64,000 nt of DNA from Pseudomonas reidholzensis (GTDB lineage Bacteria; Pseudomonadota; Gammaproteobacteria; Pseudomonadales; Pseudomonadaceae). The notes under the pieces are model-generated. The model worked only from the letters and a program-made list of their open reading frames with translations, was not told the DNA's origin and did no database searches. Of this stretch, positions 8,387 to 17,767 are shown piece after piece (position 1 is the first letter of the stretch; every line of letters starts with the position of its first letter). The DNA lies in contig NZ_UNOZ01000013.1 of assembly GCF_900536025.1 (NCBI RefSeq), forward strand, positions 682,001-746,000. The letters are read 5' to 3'. The position numbers and the translations under genes are program-made.

Positions 8387-8844
8387 TCAAGATCGTAGGA
8401 GGGGCTCCGTAATTCTCATGCTCAAGCGGACGCCTCTCAGCCTTTCCAGTAGAGGGGGCGGTAAATATCATCAAAACTTTGCAACGATCTTTCGCAACAG
8501 TCAGGTGAAGGGTATGTCCCGGAATCAGAGCCCGTTCTGTTCAGCAACTGATCCAAGAGTTTGCTGCCAGTGTGCGTCGGCAAATAGACGAGAATGCGCT
8601 ACAGGCTTTCTTGATCAAGAGTACGCATTCGCTGGCTAGGCGGGCTAGACTCGATGGTCTTGCGCCGCTTGCCCGTAACGTCTAAGTGAGTAACGTAGCT
8701 TGTCGCTAGGACACATCACGGCCAACGCGCCACAGGTAAAGATCGACGAAGCGCCACGGAACCATGTGCGCTCAGAAAAACGAAACCAGCCCGGCCGCCT
8801 AGCCAAAACGCTGAGCGAGGCTGAGCTGCAAATTAGGCAAAAGT
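8387..8844. other. Gene-poor gap with a possible coding remnant
   Basis: No intact gene is seen. On the plus strand, a frame ending at the TAA at 8683-8685 reads like the helical C-terminus of a protein (QQLIQEFAASVRRQIDENAL, later RRARLDGLAPLARNV). It has no start codon after the preceding in-frame stop near 8502, which suggests the decayed end of a lost gene. The remainder before the STAND gene shows nothing further. Confidence 0.4.
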
Positions 8845-11800
8845 ATGGCAAAACTTCCTCAACGTTCCCGCTCTTCAAAACTCACTGGCGGTGAAGGCTT
8901 CACCTATGAAGACCTCGTCGTGGCTTACTACCTCACAGCGCTACTGCGCGAAGAGTCTGCAATGGCAACACGCGGAGTGGTGGTGCGCGTTGCCGTTCAA
9001 CAACATCGTCAGGGCGAGCCCATGGACGACCTCGTTGTCGACTCTGAAGCGGCTGGTCAACAAACGAGGACCAGCCTCCAAGTCAAAAGCAAAATCGTCA
9101 TCAGCAAGAATGATTCGGACTTCAAGGCGATCATGGCTGAGGCAGTCGCAACGCGAAAAAAGCCAGACTTTAGAGTTGGTTCTGATCGGTACGGCTTTGT
9201 AGCTGAAACCGTGGCAATCGGCCGTTTCGACGCTCTGAGCAACATCATTTCGCGTGCTGTAGCAAGCACGAATGGAGCGGACTTCGCATCTCGCTTTGTG
9301 AAGGGCGGCGAGTCGAGCGTTGAGGACATCAGCCTCCGAGAGGAGCTACTACCTCTCACTCAAGCTGGCAACTCGCAAGAAGAGTGGGAATTCTATCGCC
9401 ACTTCGTAGGCCACCGATTCGACAACCTTGCTTCGGGTGGTGACCGGTACGCCGACCTCACCAATCGTCTGGGTGAGATTTCGACCTCTGGGGGTGAAAA
9501 TTTCGCGGAGGTCTTGGCGCGCCATGTCCGCGCCGGCGAAGGTTCTGCGCGAGTCTGGAAAAGGAACGAGTTGATTCACGAAATGCGCACCCTGGTAAAA
9601 CTGCGCATTGCTCCCGTCTATGAGCCGGATATTGCCATCCTTACCGACCTAGCGAAGGACGCAGTCGCGGACATTCGAGACGATATTGCTGGATTTACTG
9701 TAGATCGGCCCGCGCTTCTCACCTTATCGGAGGAAGCGGTAGCGCGCCATGTGTTGACAAACATCAGTGGGCTTCCCGGCTGTGGGAAATCGGTGGTGCT
9801 CCGCCGATATGTCGAGCGCGCCATGAAAAATGGACCGGTGCTTTTCTTAAAATCGGACCGCTTGGAAGGGGCGAACTGGAGAAGCTTTGCGAGACACCAT
9901 GGGCTCATTCACCACACAGCAGCGGCACTTCTCGGCGAGATCGGAGGCTCGGGCACACCCATTCTCTTCATTGATGGGGTCGATCGCATCAATCAAGAGA
10001 ATAGAGGCATCATCACCGACTTGTTACATGCAATCGAACGAGAGACAGAACTCGCTCATTGGCGTGTTTTGGTAACCTCTCGCGACCAGGGACTTGAGGT
10101 ACTGAGGTCATGGATATCCAGATCGCTTTACGCTACCGGTGGCATCGGTAACGTGACTGTCGGCGTGCTGGACGATGAAGAGGCTACTGTCCTTGCAAAG
10201 GAGCATGCTGCGCTCCAGCCTCTTCTGTTCGGCGTACCTGCGGTTAGAGAAATCGCACGCCGTCCTTTCTTTGCTGCCGTACTCGCGGATCAAGCTTCTA
10301 GTCTCGGATTCGATCAAGGTGCTCCTCAGACCGAGAGTGAATTGATTGAGGCCTGGTGGCGCGCTGGAGGCCACAATGTTGAACCTGAGGCCGCGGACGC
10401 TCGCCAACGAGCCATCCTTGACTTTGCCGAGATGGGGGCCTCTTCGCTCGGCAAAGACATTCACGGGCGTGCAGTAAAACCAGAGAGCATCGCTCAACTC
10501 CAAGGACTGAGGCGCGATAAAATCATCGACGCTGTCGAGGCCGGGACAGCCTACAAATTCACACATGACATCTTCTTCGAGTGGGCATTCTACCGCCTCC
10601 TGATCGACAAGCGTGGAGACTGGCCTGACGCACTAGTTGCAGCTGGTGAGCCTCCACTGCTTGCGCGCATCGTTGGTCTACTTTCGCAGCGCGATTACGA
10701 GCGAGGCCATAGTTGGGGCAGTACATTTGCTGAACTGACTCAACGCCATCTGCGCCCTCAGTGGCGACGAGACTGGCTGCTGGGACCCTCTGCAAGTGGC
10801 AGGTTTCTGGAGCACGTCGCGGCATTTGATGCGCTCACATCGGCTGACCAACATGCCCTTCTCCACAAGTTTTTAGTATGGTTTCAAGCCGAGCGGACGA
10901 TCCCTAGTCCGGTCGTTCTGCAAAGTCTGAATCTAGGTTTCGAAAGCTCAATGCTCGTCCGAGCTGCCGACATGTTGGGGTGGCCCTCGGATGTGCCAAC
11001 TTGGCGACGCGTACTGGAATGGGTGTTTGCCAGGCACATCGACTTCCCAGCGCAAGCTATTCCTCATGTGGTTGACCTGTTCGGCGTATGGCAAAACATG
11101 TGTTCCGACGTCCCGAACGTGCCTTCGGCCAGACTCATCGCAATCTGCGAGGAATGGCTCATAGATCTTGAGACGAAAAAATCAGAGCGCTGGGCAGGTC
11201 TCAGGAGCGACACACTCGACAACCTGGCTGGAGACTTGCGCAAGCTCATCCTGCGCGCTGCGCGTAGCTATCCAGAACCCGCTGGGCGTGCACTGGATCG
11301 AATAACGGCTTGGGAACGCAGAGAAAACACGGTACTGAAAACGGTTTTCGCGCTCTCTGGAGTGCTAGCACAATCCTTCCCCGAGAAACTTGCACAGCTT
11401 GTGCGGAGCGAAGTTCTGGGCGAGCTTCCGAAGGACGAGCGCGACCGCAAGAGACGCCAGGACGAAGAATATTTTGCGAACCTGAAGGCGGTGAGAGATA
11501 AGCCCGAGCAGGATCGTAGCGAAGCCGAAAAGCGTATGCTCAATCAGTCTCACATGTTCCACTCCATCGGCACTGATCGTTACAACCTCGATCACATCGG
11601 CGTGGACCGGGGCGACAATCTCTTCTATCCACAGTCTCCGGCGCATGAGCCTTTTGACGGCCTTTTTCAGAGCGCTCCGCATGTCGCACGTGCACTGGTC
11701 CGCGACATTGCCAATCACGCTACAACCGGCTTTCGCCAAATTTACGAGATTAACCGCCAAGAACTTGGAACTCTGATCCCGATTCAAATCAGCTTTCCGT

Positions 11801-14166
11801 GGGGGCAGCAAACCTTCTGGGGTAACCAGCGGAGCTATTCGTGGTACTTCGGTGAAGGGGGGCCTCTCCCAGTCGAGGCGGCCTATCTAGCACTCACGCA
11901 CTGGGCACACAAAAGGCTCGACGACGGCGCGGACCTGGCCGAACTGATCCAGCAAGTCACCGAGGGCCATGAAGGTATCGCAGCGCTCGGGCTTGCCGCG
12001 TCTCTTGTAATCGAACGAAATGAGAGGTCACCCGCTCTTCGCGCACTGCTGGTCTCTCAGCGTTTGTGGAGCCACGATCATATTCGACACGTCCAAGAAG
12101 GCAGTCGCGATATCAATCTGTTTGGGCTGGACCCCAGGGCGCGCATGAACCCCAAACAGCGAGAGGGAGATGCCTATCTCAAAGGACGCAGTTACCGCAA
12201 GTCCTCTCTGAAGGATCTGGCTTACCTCTATGCGCTTAGTGAAGATGAAGGTGAGCGAACCTCTTTCATGACTGATATCGGTCAGTTTTCGACCAATCTT
12301 CCTTACGAAATCGAGGAGGAAGTTGGCAATGAAGTTTTGGAGACAGAGATGCGCGAGCGGGCGCAGGGATGGGCACAATTTGCGAACAAGGACAATTATC
12401 GCCTAGTGAAAATGTGCGAAAATGAGAACGTTGCGCAGGTTATCTATCGCAATCCCACAGAAATTAGCGAATCTCGTAAAGAAAAATTAGAAGAAAACGC
12501 AAAAACGCTGCATGACTTTAACATCGTTGCATGGGCTGCTGATTCTCTCAGCAACGGAATAATCAATGTCCAAGCTACAATTGAAACTGCTGTGGCATTC
12601 GCAAGGACACGGGAGGATTCGAGCCTTCTGCTCAGGATCGAAGAAGCCGGTGCGGGAATAGCAATCAGACAAACAGCTGTCGTGGCCTGCGCCGCAGCGG
12701 TCATTCGATTTGATAGCACAGCAGAAAATCTTGAATGGGCTTGGTCGATCATGGATCGTATGGCCGAGATCAAAGAGCCAAACGGCCTGTTCCGCTACAG
12801 CAAATATGCCGATGACCCTCGAAATTATTACATGGCCGCGATCAAGCGCGACCTGGAGAGCAACTCGCCGAGGCCTACGTCGGCGTCCCGCCTTCTCACC
12901 TTGGCAGCTGACCCCAATCCGAATATTTCTCAGACAGCTTTCACCGGCCTCTTTGACGCACGGGTGATGCCTGAATCGCTCGTCTGGAATGCCGGTGTTC
13001 TCGCATCTGAACTATTCGCCACCCATTTTTCTAGTCGTTCCTTTGAAAATAACGGACAAGACAAGGAGGCTAGCGCTCATCGTGAGGCTGCGCTGAGGCG
13101 AGCGATTGAGCGCTTAGACGCACCTGAGAGCAAATCGACATTCATTGCACCTCCGCAACCTTGGGTCCGCAGTCCTGAGCGGCTTTACAGAGGAAAACGC
13201 TACGACGACGACTCCCAAGCGTGGACATATCCTGAATTCGACATCGATCCGCAGTATGCAGCAGGCGTGATGAAACTGTTCCCCATTGAAGCCTGGGGAG
13301 AAAGCGATGCGTATCGCCCTCAGATACTCGCGTTTACCGGCGAACTGATTTCGTGGACAGCAGGGCGGATGTTCCCCTCATTCGGTGATGAAAAGGATGA
13401 TCCCTCAACGCAGCTTTACGAATGGCTCGATGCATTAGCAGGTCTGGTGGCACGCGTCATCGTCCACACGTCTACCGATGCCATAGCACATGCGTTCGTT
13501 GAGCCTTTGATGAAGCACAAACACAGAGACGTGCTTCAGTTCATCGACGTGTTGACAGATCACCTGACATGTCGCTTCATCTACGATGCTCCTGTGCTGT
13601 CCAAACGGGTTCTTGGCGTTCTAAAAGTGCTGATGAGCCGAATGCTAGACGAGGTCGACTTCTCTCCGGACAGTTATCGCTCCGGAGAAATTCGAGATCG
13701 GCACCTCAACTCGATGATTCGCTCCTTCATGTTGACGTCCGCGAAGGAGTGTCCAGGTGCAGCACGCTTTGCAAATGGCAAGTGGGACGACCTTCCAATG
13801 CTTTTTGGTCAGATCGATCGACTGATGACGGCAGCGGGTTGGGTAGACTCGGTAATGGATCAGTTTCTAATCCTCAGCGAGCGGGCAGGTAGCTTAATGC
13901 CTATCCAGGACTTCGAGCGCTTAGTGTCGGTGAGCATGGACGCCGAGGGATTCCGCCTAGAACGCTGGAAGGCAGCGGACATTCCGGCATCTATTTCAGG
14001 GGTCATCCAAAGCCTCGCACATGCCAACTACCCACTGACGCATACGCAAGCCCGCGGCCTGCTAGTCATTCTCGACCGCCTTGTAGACAGTGGCGACCGA
14101 CGTGCAGCAGCACTCCAACAGTCGGAACACTTCCGGGGAATTCAAGTAAAAGGGATGGTGAAATAA
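8845..14166 (+). CDS. Avs-like STAND NTPase with Cap4-like nuclease domain
   Basis: This is a very large (1,773-residue) signal-transduction NTPase. The N-terminus fits a Cap4/DUF4297-like PD-(D/E)xK nuclease: GGEGFTYEDLV (E22), then DDLVVD (D61/D62) and LQVKSK (Q79, K81). A STAND-type ATPase follows with Walker A GLPGCGKS (309-316) and Walker B ILFIDGVD (373-380). The last 1,200 residues are helical and repeat-like with no named domain, as in the target-sensing half of anti-phage Avs proteins. By analogy, this half would recognise a phage protein, ATP-driven oligomerisation would follow, and the nuclease would then degrade DNA. The length fits the Avs range. No partner gene is adjacent. I cannot say which Avs type it is, or whether it is a new branch. 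Confidence 0.85.
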   Translation: MAKLPQRSRSSKLTGGEGFTYEDLVVAYYLTALLREESAMATRGVVVRVAVQQHRQGEPMDDLVVDSEAAGQQTRTSLQVKSKIVISKNDSDFKAIMAEAVATRKKPDFRVGSDRYGFVAETVAIGRFDALSNIISRAVASTNGADFASRFVKGGESSVEDISLREELLPLTQAGNSQEEWEFYRHFVGHRFDNLASGGDRYADLTNRLGEISTSGGENFAEVLARHVRAGEGSARVWKRNELIHEMRTLVKLRIAPVYEPDIAILTDLAKDAVADIRDDIAGFTVDRPALLTLSEEAVARHVLTNISGLPGCGKSVVLRRYVERAMKNGPVLFLKSDRLEGANWRSFARHHGLIHHTAAALLGEIGGSGTPILFIDGVDRINQENRGIITDLLHAIERETELAHWRVLVTSRDQGLEVLRSWISRSLYATGGIGNVTVGVLDDEEATVLAKEHAALQPLLFGVPAVREIARRPFFAAVLADQASSLGFDQGAPQTESELIEAWWRAGGHNVEPEAADARQRAILDFAEMGASSLGKDIHGRAVKPESIAQLQGLRRDKIIDAVEAGTAYKFTHDIFFEWAFYRLLIDKRGDWPDALVAAGEPPLLARIVGLLSQRDYERGHSWGSTFAELTQRHLRPQWRRDWLLGPSASGRFLEHVAAFDALTSADQHALLHKFLVWFQAERTIPSPVVLQSLNLGFESSMLVRAADMLGWPSDVPTWRRVLEWVFARHIDFPAQAIPHVVDLFGVWQNMCSDVPNVPSARLIAICEEWLIDLETKKSERWAGLRSDTLDNLAGDLRKLILRAARSYPEPAGRALDRITAWERRENTVLKTVFALSGVLAQSFPEKLAQLVRSEVLGELPKDERDRKRRQDEEYFANLKAVRDKPEQDRSEAEKRMLNQSHMFHSIGTDRYNLDHIGVDRGDNLFYPQSPAHEPFDGLFQSAPHVARALVRDIANHATTGFRQIYEINRQELGTLIPIQISFPWGQQTFWGNQRSYSWYFGEGGPLPVEAAYLALTHWAHKRLDDGADLAELIQQVTEGHEGIAALGLAASLVIERNERSPALRALLVSQRLWSHDHIRHVQEGSRDINLFGLDPRARMNPKQREGDAYLKGRSYRKSSLKDLAYLYALSEDEGERTSFMTDIGQFSTNLPYEIEEEVGNEVLETEMRERAQGWAQFANKDNYRLVKMCENENVAQVIYRNPTEISESRKEKLEENAKTLHDFNIVAWAADSLSNGIINVQATIETAVAFARTREDSSLLLRIEEAGAGIAIRQTAVVACAAAVIRFDSTAENLEWAWSIMDRMAEIKEPNGLFRYSKYADDPRNYYMAAIKRDLESNSPRPTSASRLLTLAADPNPNISQTAFTGLFDARVMPESLVWNAGVLASELFATHFSSRSFENNGQDKEASAHREAALRRAIERLDAPESKSTFIAPPQPWVRSPERLYRGKRYDDDSQAWTYPEFDIDPQYAAGVMKLFPIEAWGESDAYRPQILAFTGELISWTAGRMFPSFGDEKDDPSTQLYEWLDALAGLVARVIVHTSTDAIAHAFVEPLMKHKHRDVLQFIDVLTDHLTCRFIYDAPVLSKRVLGVLKVLMSRMLDEVDFSPDSYRSGEIRDRHLNSMIRSFMLTSAKECPGAARFANGKWDDLPMLFGQIDRLMTAAGWVDSVMDQFLILSERAGSLMPIQDFERLVSVSMDAEGFRLERWKAADIPASISGVIQSLAHANYPLTHTQARGLLVILDRLVDSGDRRAAALQQSEHFRGIQVKGMVK

Positions 14167-14270
14167 TGCTCGTTCCTGCATCCAAACGGTACTACTGGAG
14201 CGGAATTGTTGAAGGCTATCTTTAGGACTAACCTAGCGAACCTCATATAACAGACAAGATCGGTAGGGTG

Positions 14271-14302
14271 ATCGTGTCCGCTCTTAGAAATGCGGACACG
14301 AT
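14271..14302. repeat. 11-bp perfect inverted repeat (stem-loop)
   Basis: ATCGTGTCCGC (14271-14281) pairs perfectly with GCGGACACGAT (14292-14302) around a 10-nt loop. It lies about 105 bp after the STAND stop. No T-run follows, so it is not a classic terminator. It could protect the long mRNA's 3' end or be a recombination or transposon-end relic. Confidence 0.6.
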
Positions 14303-14396
14303 TTCCACTGAACAGCCTTGTCTTTCGCGAGCGATGCTCCGGCAAGAGGGGCAGAAAATGCGAGAGCGTAAGACGACGGCTGTCGGTCGAAGCAGC

Positions 14397-14861
14397 TTAG
14401 TCACGATAGTCAGGCGCGATCCTATCGAGCATTCGAAGCAACGCATCCCAAGCCAATCGCATGGCATCTGGATCAGTAAGCTCACCAGCTTTCAATGCTC
14501 TAGACGGTTGGTTGAATTGCCGCTCAGTGTAAGCGCATATCTCGTCACTAGGCAGGATCAGCTTTCCTGCTTGCTGGGCTGCCAGCTGTATTTCGCAGGC
14601 TTTTTATAGATAGAACATTCGCAAGAAGGCCTCAGCGACGGTGCGGCCAGTGCTCAGCAATCCATGATTGCGTAAGATCATCACCGAGTTACTGTCTAGG
14701 TCTTCTACCAGTCGTTTCTGCTCGTCCAGATCCAGCGCGAGACCCTCATACGAGTGGTAGCCGACCTTGCCGTAGAACTCCATCGAAATCTGATTCACCG
14801 GCAAAAGCCCGCACTCCAAGGCATTTAGCGAGTGGATAATTGCCGAAGTGATGGCCACCAC
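14397..14861 (-). pseudogene. Class II aldolase/adducin fragment, N-truncated with in-frame stop
   Basis: The minus strand from 14861 reads NALECGLLPVNQISMEFYGK, then DLDEQKRLVEDL and VMILRNHGLLSTGRTVAEAF. These are hallmark segments of class II aldolase/adducin proteins (the NHG block carries a metal-binding His). A TAA at 14604-14606 interrupts the frame exactly where the family continues FYL-(E)-KACEIQLAAQ. Past that stop the same frame stays open to a natural end at 14397-14399 (tail RLAWDALLRMLDRIAPDYRD). The N-terminal part of the family, including the first metal-binding histidines, is absent upstream of 14861. The gene is therefore dead, a relic captured or broken during island formation. 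Confidence 0.85.
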
Positions 14862-15141
14862 GCATAGCGACTAAGGTTTCATAGTCACCTCGGCCGAGGC
14901 TGAGTGATGGCAAGGCTCGCCTCATTTCCGCATGACTGATTAAGTCGAGCAGAGCTGCTCGCGCCGGTGAAAGAAATTGTAACGACCTAGTCCTCCTCAA
15001 GGAGTCGCTGATTACCCGCTGGTGTCATTCTGCGCGCAGAGGTCAACTAGCCGGGTCCCTGGAGGGCTCAGTTGTCAGGTTTTTAGAGACTGGCGCTTCG
15101 TCTGCGAAGCGCCATAGGAACCAGCGAGAAGGGCTAGTCCC
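14862..15141. other. Non-coding region
   Basis: I see no gene here and no continuation of the aldolase fragment. A GC-rich imperfect stem (CTGGCGCTTCGTCTGCGAAGCGCCAT, about 15090-15115) lies before the end of the DUF2188 gene and may act as its terminator, although no T-run is present. Confidence 0.35.
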
Positions 15142-15381
15142 TCAGCCTTTGATGTTACGAGGATCATTGCCTGGCTTGATGGTGTCTTTAGCCCGGAATT
15201 GGCCGTCGCGCCCCTTGGTCGTCATTTCACCGCCACCTTGGTTTTGCAGCATTTCTCGTGCGGCCTGCTGAGCCTCGGCCTGTGTGTCGTGGACGCTGGA
15301 AGCTCGGTCAGAATCGTTTCGCTTGTTCTCCCACTTTCCATCTGGGCGCTGGGAAATGGTGCGGTCTTGAGGTTTGCTCAT
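15142..15381 (-). CDS. DUF2188 family small protein
   Basis: This 79-residue protein starts at MSKPQDRTISQRPDGKWENK, behind an AGGAG ribosome site; the open frame extends further upstream, but that part lacks a site. The pattern (a WENKR strand, then a short helix QAEAQQAAREML and TKGRDGQFRAKDT) matches the short DUF2188 family, found widely in bacteria and of unknown function. The central piece suggests an ancestral two-strand-plus-helix nucleic-acid-binding-like fold, but that is speculative. It stands alone. Confidence 0.75.
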   Translation of the reverse strand: MSKPQDRTISQRPDGKWENKRNDSDRASSVHDTQAEAQQAAREMLQNQGGGEMTTKGRDGQFRAKDTIKPGNDPRNIKG

Positions 15382-15482
15382 GATGAAGCTCCTGTGATGG
15401 GGTCTCCATTTATAGACCAGGAAATGGCCTTTTGCCTTCTCGGACTGCGCGCCTCTGCTCGTATAAGGCTTTACCAGCATGT

Positions 15483-16277
15483 TTACTGCCGCCCTGTACT
15501 TCTGGAGTCGGCAGATTTCTGAGGATTAGTGTTCAGGCCTAACACTTCACGTAACGACTCGTTGTCTGGCCAAGACCTATGCATCAGCCACCAAACGCAC
15601 GCCTGGCCGATACCTCGACTGATTGCCCCGATGCCTTGAAGATGGATGAGGCACAAAGCGCTGATTTCAGATTTTTCAGCCGGGGTCTCACTGTGACCAT
15701 GCGTTTCGAGTGATAACAGTCGATAGAACACGGTATACAGATCTTGTACGTCGGCTTCCCTAGCCTGATCTTCTACGTTTTTGCGTCGACGTGTTTGTTT
15801 TGCCTGCTCGCTCTCCAGAAATTTCGCGGTAACGTCTTCCCCCGTATCACGATCAAAGATCCTGGCGGTACCTGCTTTCAGGTTCATTTTGAGGGCCTTC
15901 GCCAGTTCAGCAGACCCCGCGCCCATCTGGGATTCGGCATTCTCGATGGACCTGATGCCCCATAAGGATGTGATCAATTGCTCAAGCAAGCTTCGGCTAA
16001 GAATTCCCAAACAGGCTGAGTTTTCAATCGCGCCCAAAGCTGCTGCGCCCTTGACCAGCTCCGATGCACGCCTCAGTTGCTGCCGGGTAAACTCATCGCG
16101 TTCATCAGGTGAGTCTCCAGCTTCTATTTGCGATGCCTGAAATAGCACCTCAGCTTGCACCTTCAGCGACTCGACTAGCTCATTCGTACTCGGTGATAGG
16201 TCACTCATGCGATTTCGGCGCCTTTTCAACAATGTTGGTGCGGACAATATTGACTTAAGGCGAATTTTTCTACCCAT
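15483..16277 (-). CDS. Helical protein of unknown function
   Basis: This 264-residue, mostly helical soluble protein is not recognised with confidence. The segment LGILSRSLLEQLITSLWGIR (about 90-110) resembles the R-x-L-L-E helix of DUF5677-type proteins found in defence and toxin-like settings, and LLSLETHGHSE follows later. The first 23 residues are very basic; the alternative ATG at 16208 (MSDLSPSTN) would remove them and may be the real start, although neither has a strong ribosome site. It sits between the small DUF2188 gene and the Mrr-like nuclease on the opposite strand. Confidence 0.6.
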   Translation of the reverse strand: MGRKIRLKSILSAPTLLKRRRNRMSDLSPSTNELVESLKVQAEVLFQASQIEAGDSPDERDEFTRQQLRRASELVKGAAALGAIENSACLGILSRSLLEQLITSLWGIRSIENAESQMGAGSAELAKALKMNLKAGTARIFDRDTGEDVTAKFLESEQAKQTRRRKNVEDQAREADVQDLYTVFYRLLSLETHGHSETPAEKSEISALCLIHLQGIGAISRGIGQACVWWLMHRSWPDNESLREVLGLNTNPQKSADSRSTGRQ

Positions 16278-16574
16278 CCGAACCGTTCGGAGCTGAGGAT
16301 CGTCCCGCCGGTAGAGTCATCACCTTCCGCTACTACTAGCTGGTTTCGGACCAGGCATCTGCTAGCACCTTTCGGCTATGTCGATCTGATCTACTCAACC
16401 ACGCCGCATCAATGCTGCAAGTCAGCTCTCTGCGCTTCGGGTGCGGCTAGCCCCTCTCTGGCTGCAAGCATCCTGAGAGCTACTGCATAGCGTAATGTAA
16501 TTCATCTAAGATACAAACCAGCTTCCGACGTAGTCAAGTCAGGCTCCAATCATATTCAGGTTAATTTTTCTACC

Positions 16575-17438
16575 ATGTATAAGACAACCCCTCGGTCGAT
16601 GCTTGGCCTAATAGAAATCCTCGAACAACAACGTGAAGAACCGTCTAGTGAATTAAATTGGAAGGATTTTGAAGATCACGTTCAGTATATCTATCAGACG
16701 CTTTTGAGCCTTGGTGGCCACAACGTCGTCGTAGCTAAAGATGCTTGTTTGATAGGTAGAGATGGGGCTGAGTATCAGATTGACGTTTATTATGAGTTTG
16801 AAGTGGTTGGGATACGGCATCGAGTTGCTATTGAGTGTAAAAATACAAAAAGGCGTACAGAGCGCAACGACGTTTTGGCGTTCAAAGCAAAGATTGATGA
16901 GTTTTCAGACGTGATAGGCGTCATCGTTTCTGCAAGCGGATTCCAATCCGGGGCAAAGGATTTCGCTGAGCGGAATCGAATTTCAGCTCTGAGCATTGAA
17001 GAAATACCCTCAATTGGAAAGCTTTTGGGAATGCGGCTCCGTCATAATGTAATCCCAACCGAGCTTAGTGTAGGGGCCCCTTTTTGGACACTGTTTGACT
17101 TAGAGACAGGAGCACCTTACGGGACGAGTCATGAGAAAGGCACTCACGCATTGCTTTTTTGGTCAGAAAACCAAGCCGCTAAATACAAAGTTCGGAATCG
17201 AGTTCCGGAGAATTGGCAGGTTCGAGGATTAGAATCGCGCCATCTTTTTTCCTACATTCTGATTGTTGATGCAATGAACGGCAAGTTTGTGACGGCCCCA
17301 CCTCCAAATCACACGCTCGCCGGCGATAGCAACATGTTCAGTAATATGCCGAGACAGATTCTTATCGATGAATACTGCGAGCAGTACAAGGAGCAGCTCC
17401 GTGACCGCCGCGTAATGCCAGGTCTAGGAGGAAAATGA
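16575..17438 (+). CDS. Mrr-like PD-(D/E)xK restriction endonuclease
   Basis: This 287-residue protein has a restriction-endonuclease fold in its first 140 residues: WKDFEDHVQYIY (E33), then YQIDVYYEF (Q68, D70) and VAIECKNTK (E87, K89), followed by a helix-strand pair IGVIVSASGFQSGAKDFAE. This is the Mrr_cat pattern. The C-terminal 150 residues, with aromatic-rich FWTLFDLETG and HLFSYILIVDAM, are not recognised and may read a DNA modification or another signal. Mrr-type enzymes cut foreign or modified DNA. The start ATG lacks a strong ribosome site. It appears to be transcribed alone. Confidence 0.8.
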   Translation: MYKTTPRSMLGLIEILEQQREEPSSELNWKDFEDHVQYIYQTLLSLGGHNVVVAKDACLIGRDGAEYQIDVYYEFEVVGIRHRVAIECKNTKRRTERNDVLAFKAKIDEFSDVIGVIVSASGFQSGAKDFAERNRISALSIEEIPSIGKLLGMRLRHNVIPTELSVGAPFWTLFDLETGAPYGTSHEKGTHALLFWSENQAAKYKVRNRVPENWQVRGLESRHLFSYILIVDAMNGKFVTAPPPNHTLAGDSNMFSNMPRQILIDEYCEQYKEQLRDRRVMPGLGGK

Positions 17439-17767
17439 GTGGGTAATGACATAGAAAAAGTGAAAGCGTATCGAAGTAGCTGACGGCTAGCATCCGATAC
17501 TTCATTAGTTGCAGGGCATTCTGTGGTGTAAGCGGACACCTAGTGGGGGGCTTAGTATTAGTATCGGGATTAGTGAGGCTGGAGTGGATTGGGGGTGAAG
17601 GTTTTAGTCGCTGTCGTGCCTAGCTATAGCAGTTCGCGATTTTTTATTTAAGGTGAATTGAAGTCTGGTTTTGACTGTAAGTTGATGTTTTGTGAATTGA
17701 AGCTGCCCATCACGGGAGTTGCCGAGTTTAATATTAGTTTCGTCGACTCTCGATTGAGCAGCGCTTT
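17439..17767. other. Non-coding convergent gap
   Basis: This region lies between two convergent genes. It holds an inverted repeat GTATCG...CGATAC (about 17468-17501) just after the nuclease gene, possibly a weak terminator, and GGTGTAAGCGGACACC near 17523-17538, which shares GCGGACAC with the stem-loop at 14292-14299. No gene is seen. Confidence 0.4.

Noticed and set aside
8700..8894. 64-codon frame overlapping the STAND start
   Set aside because: It runs 50 bp into the STAND gene, has no ribosome site and no family signal.
5894..14166. NERD-helicase and STAND gene as one defence operon
   Set aside because: A 458-bp gap with a probable decayed gene separates them, and each has independent signals; a joint system cannot be supported from sequence alone.
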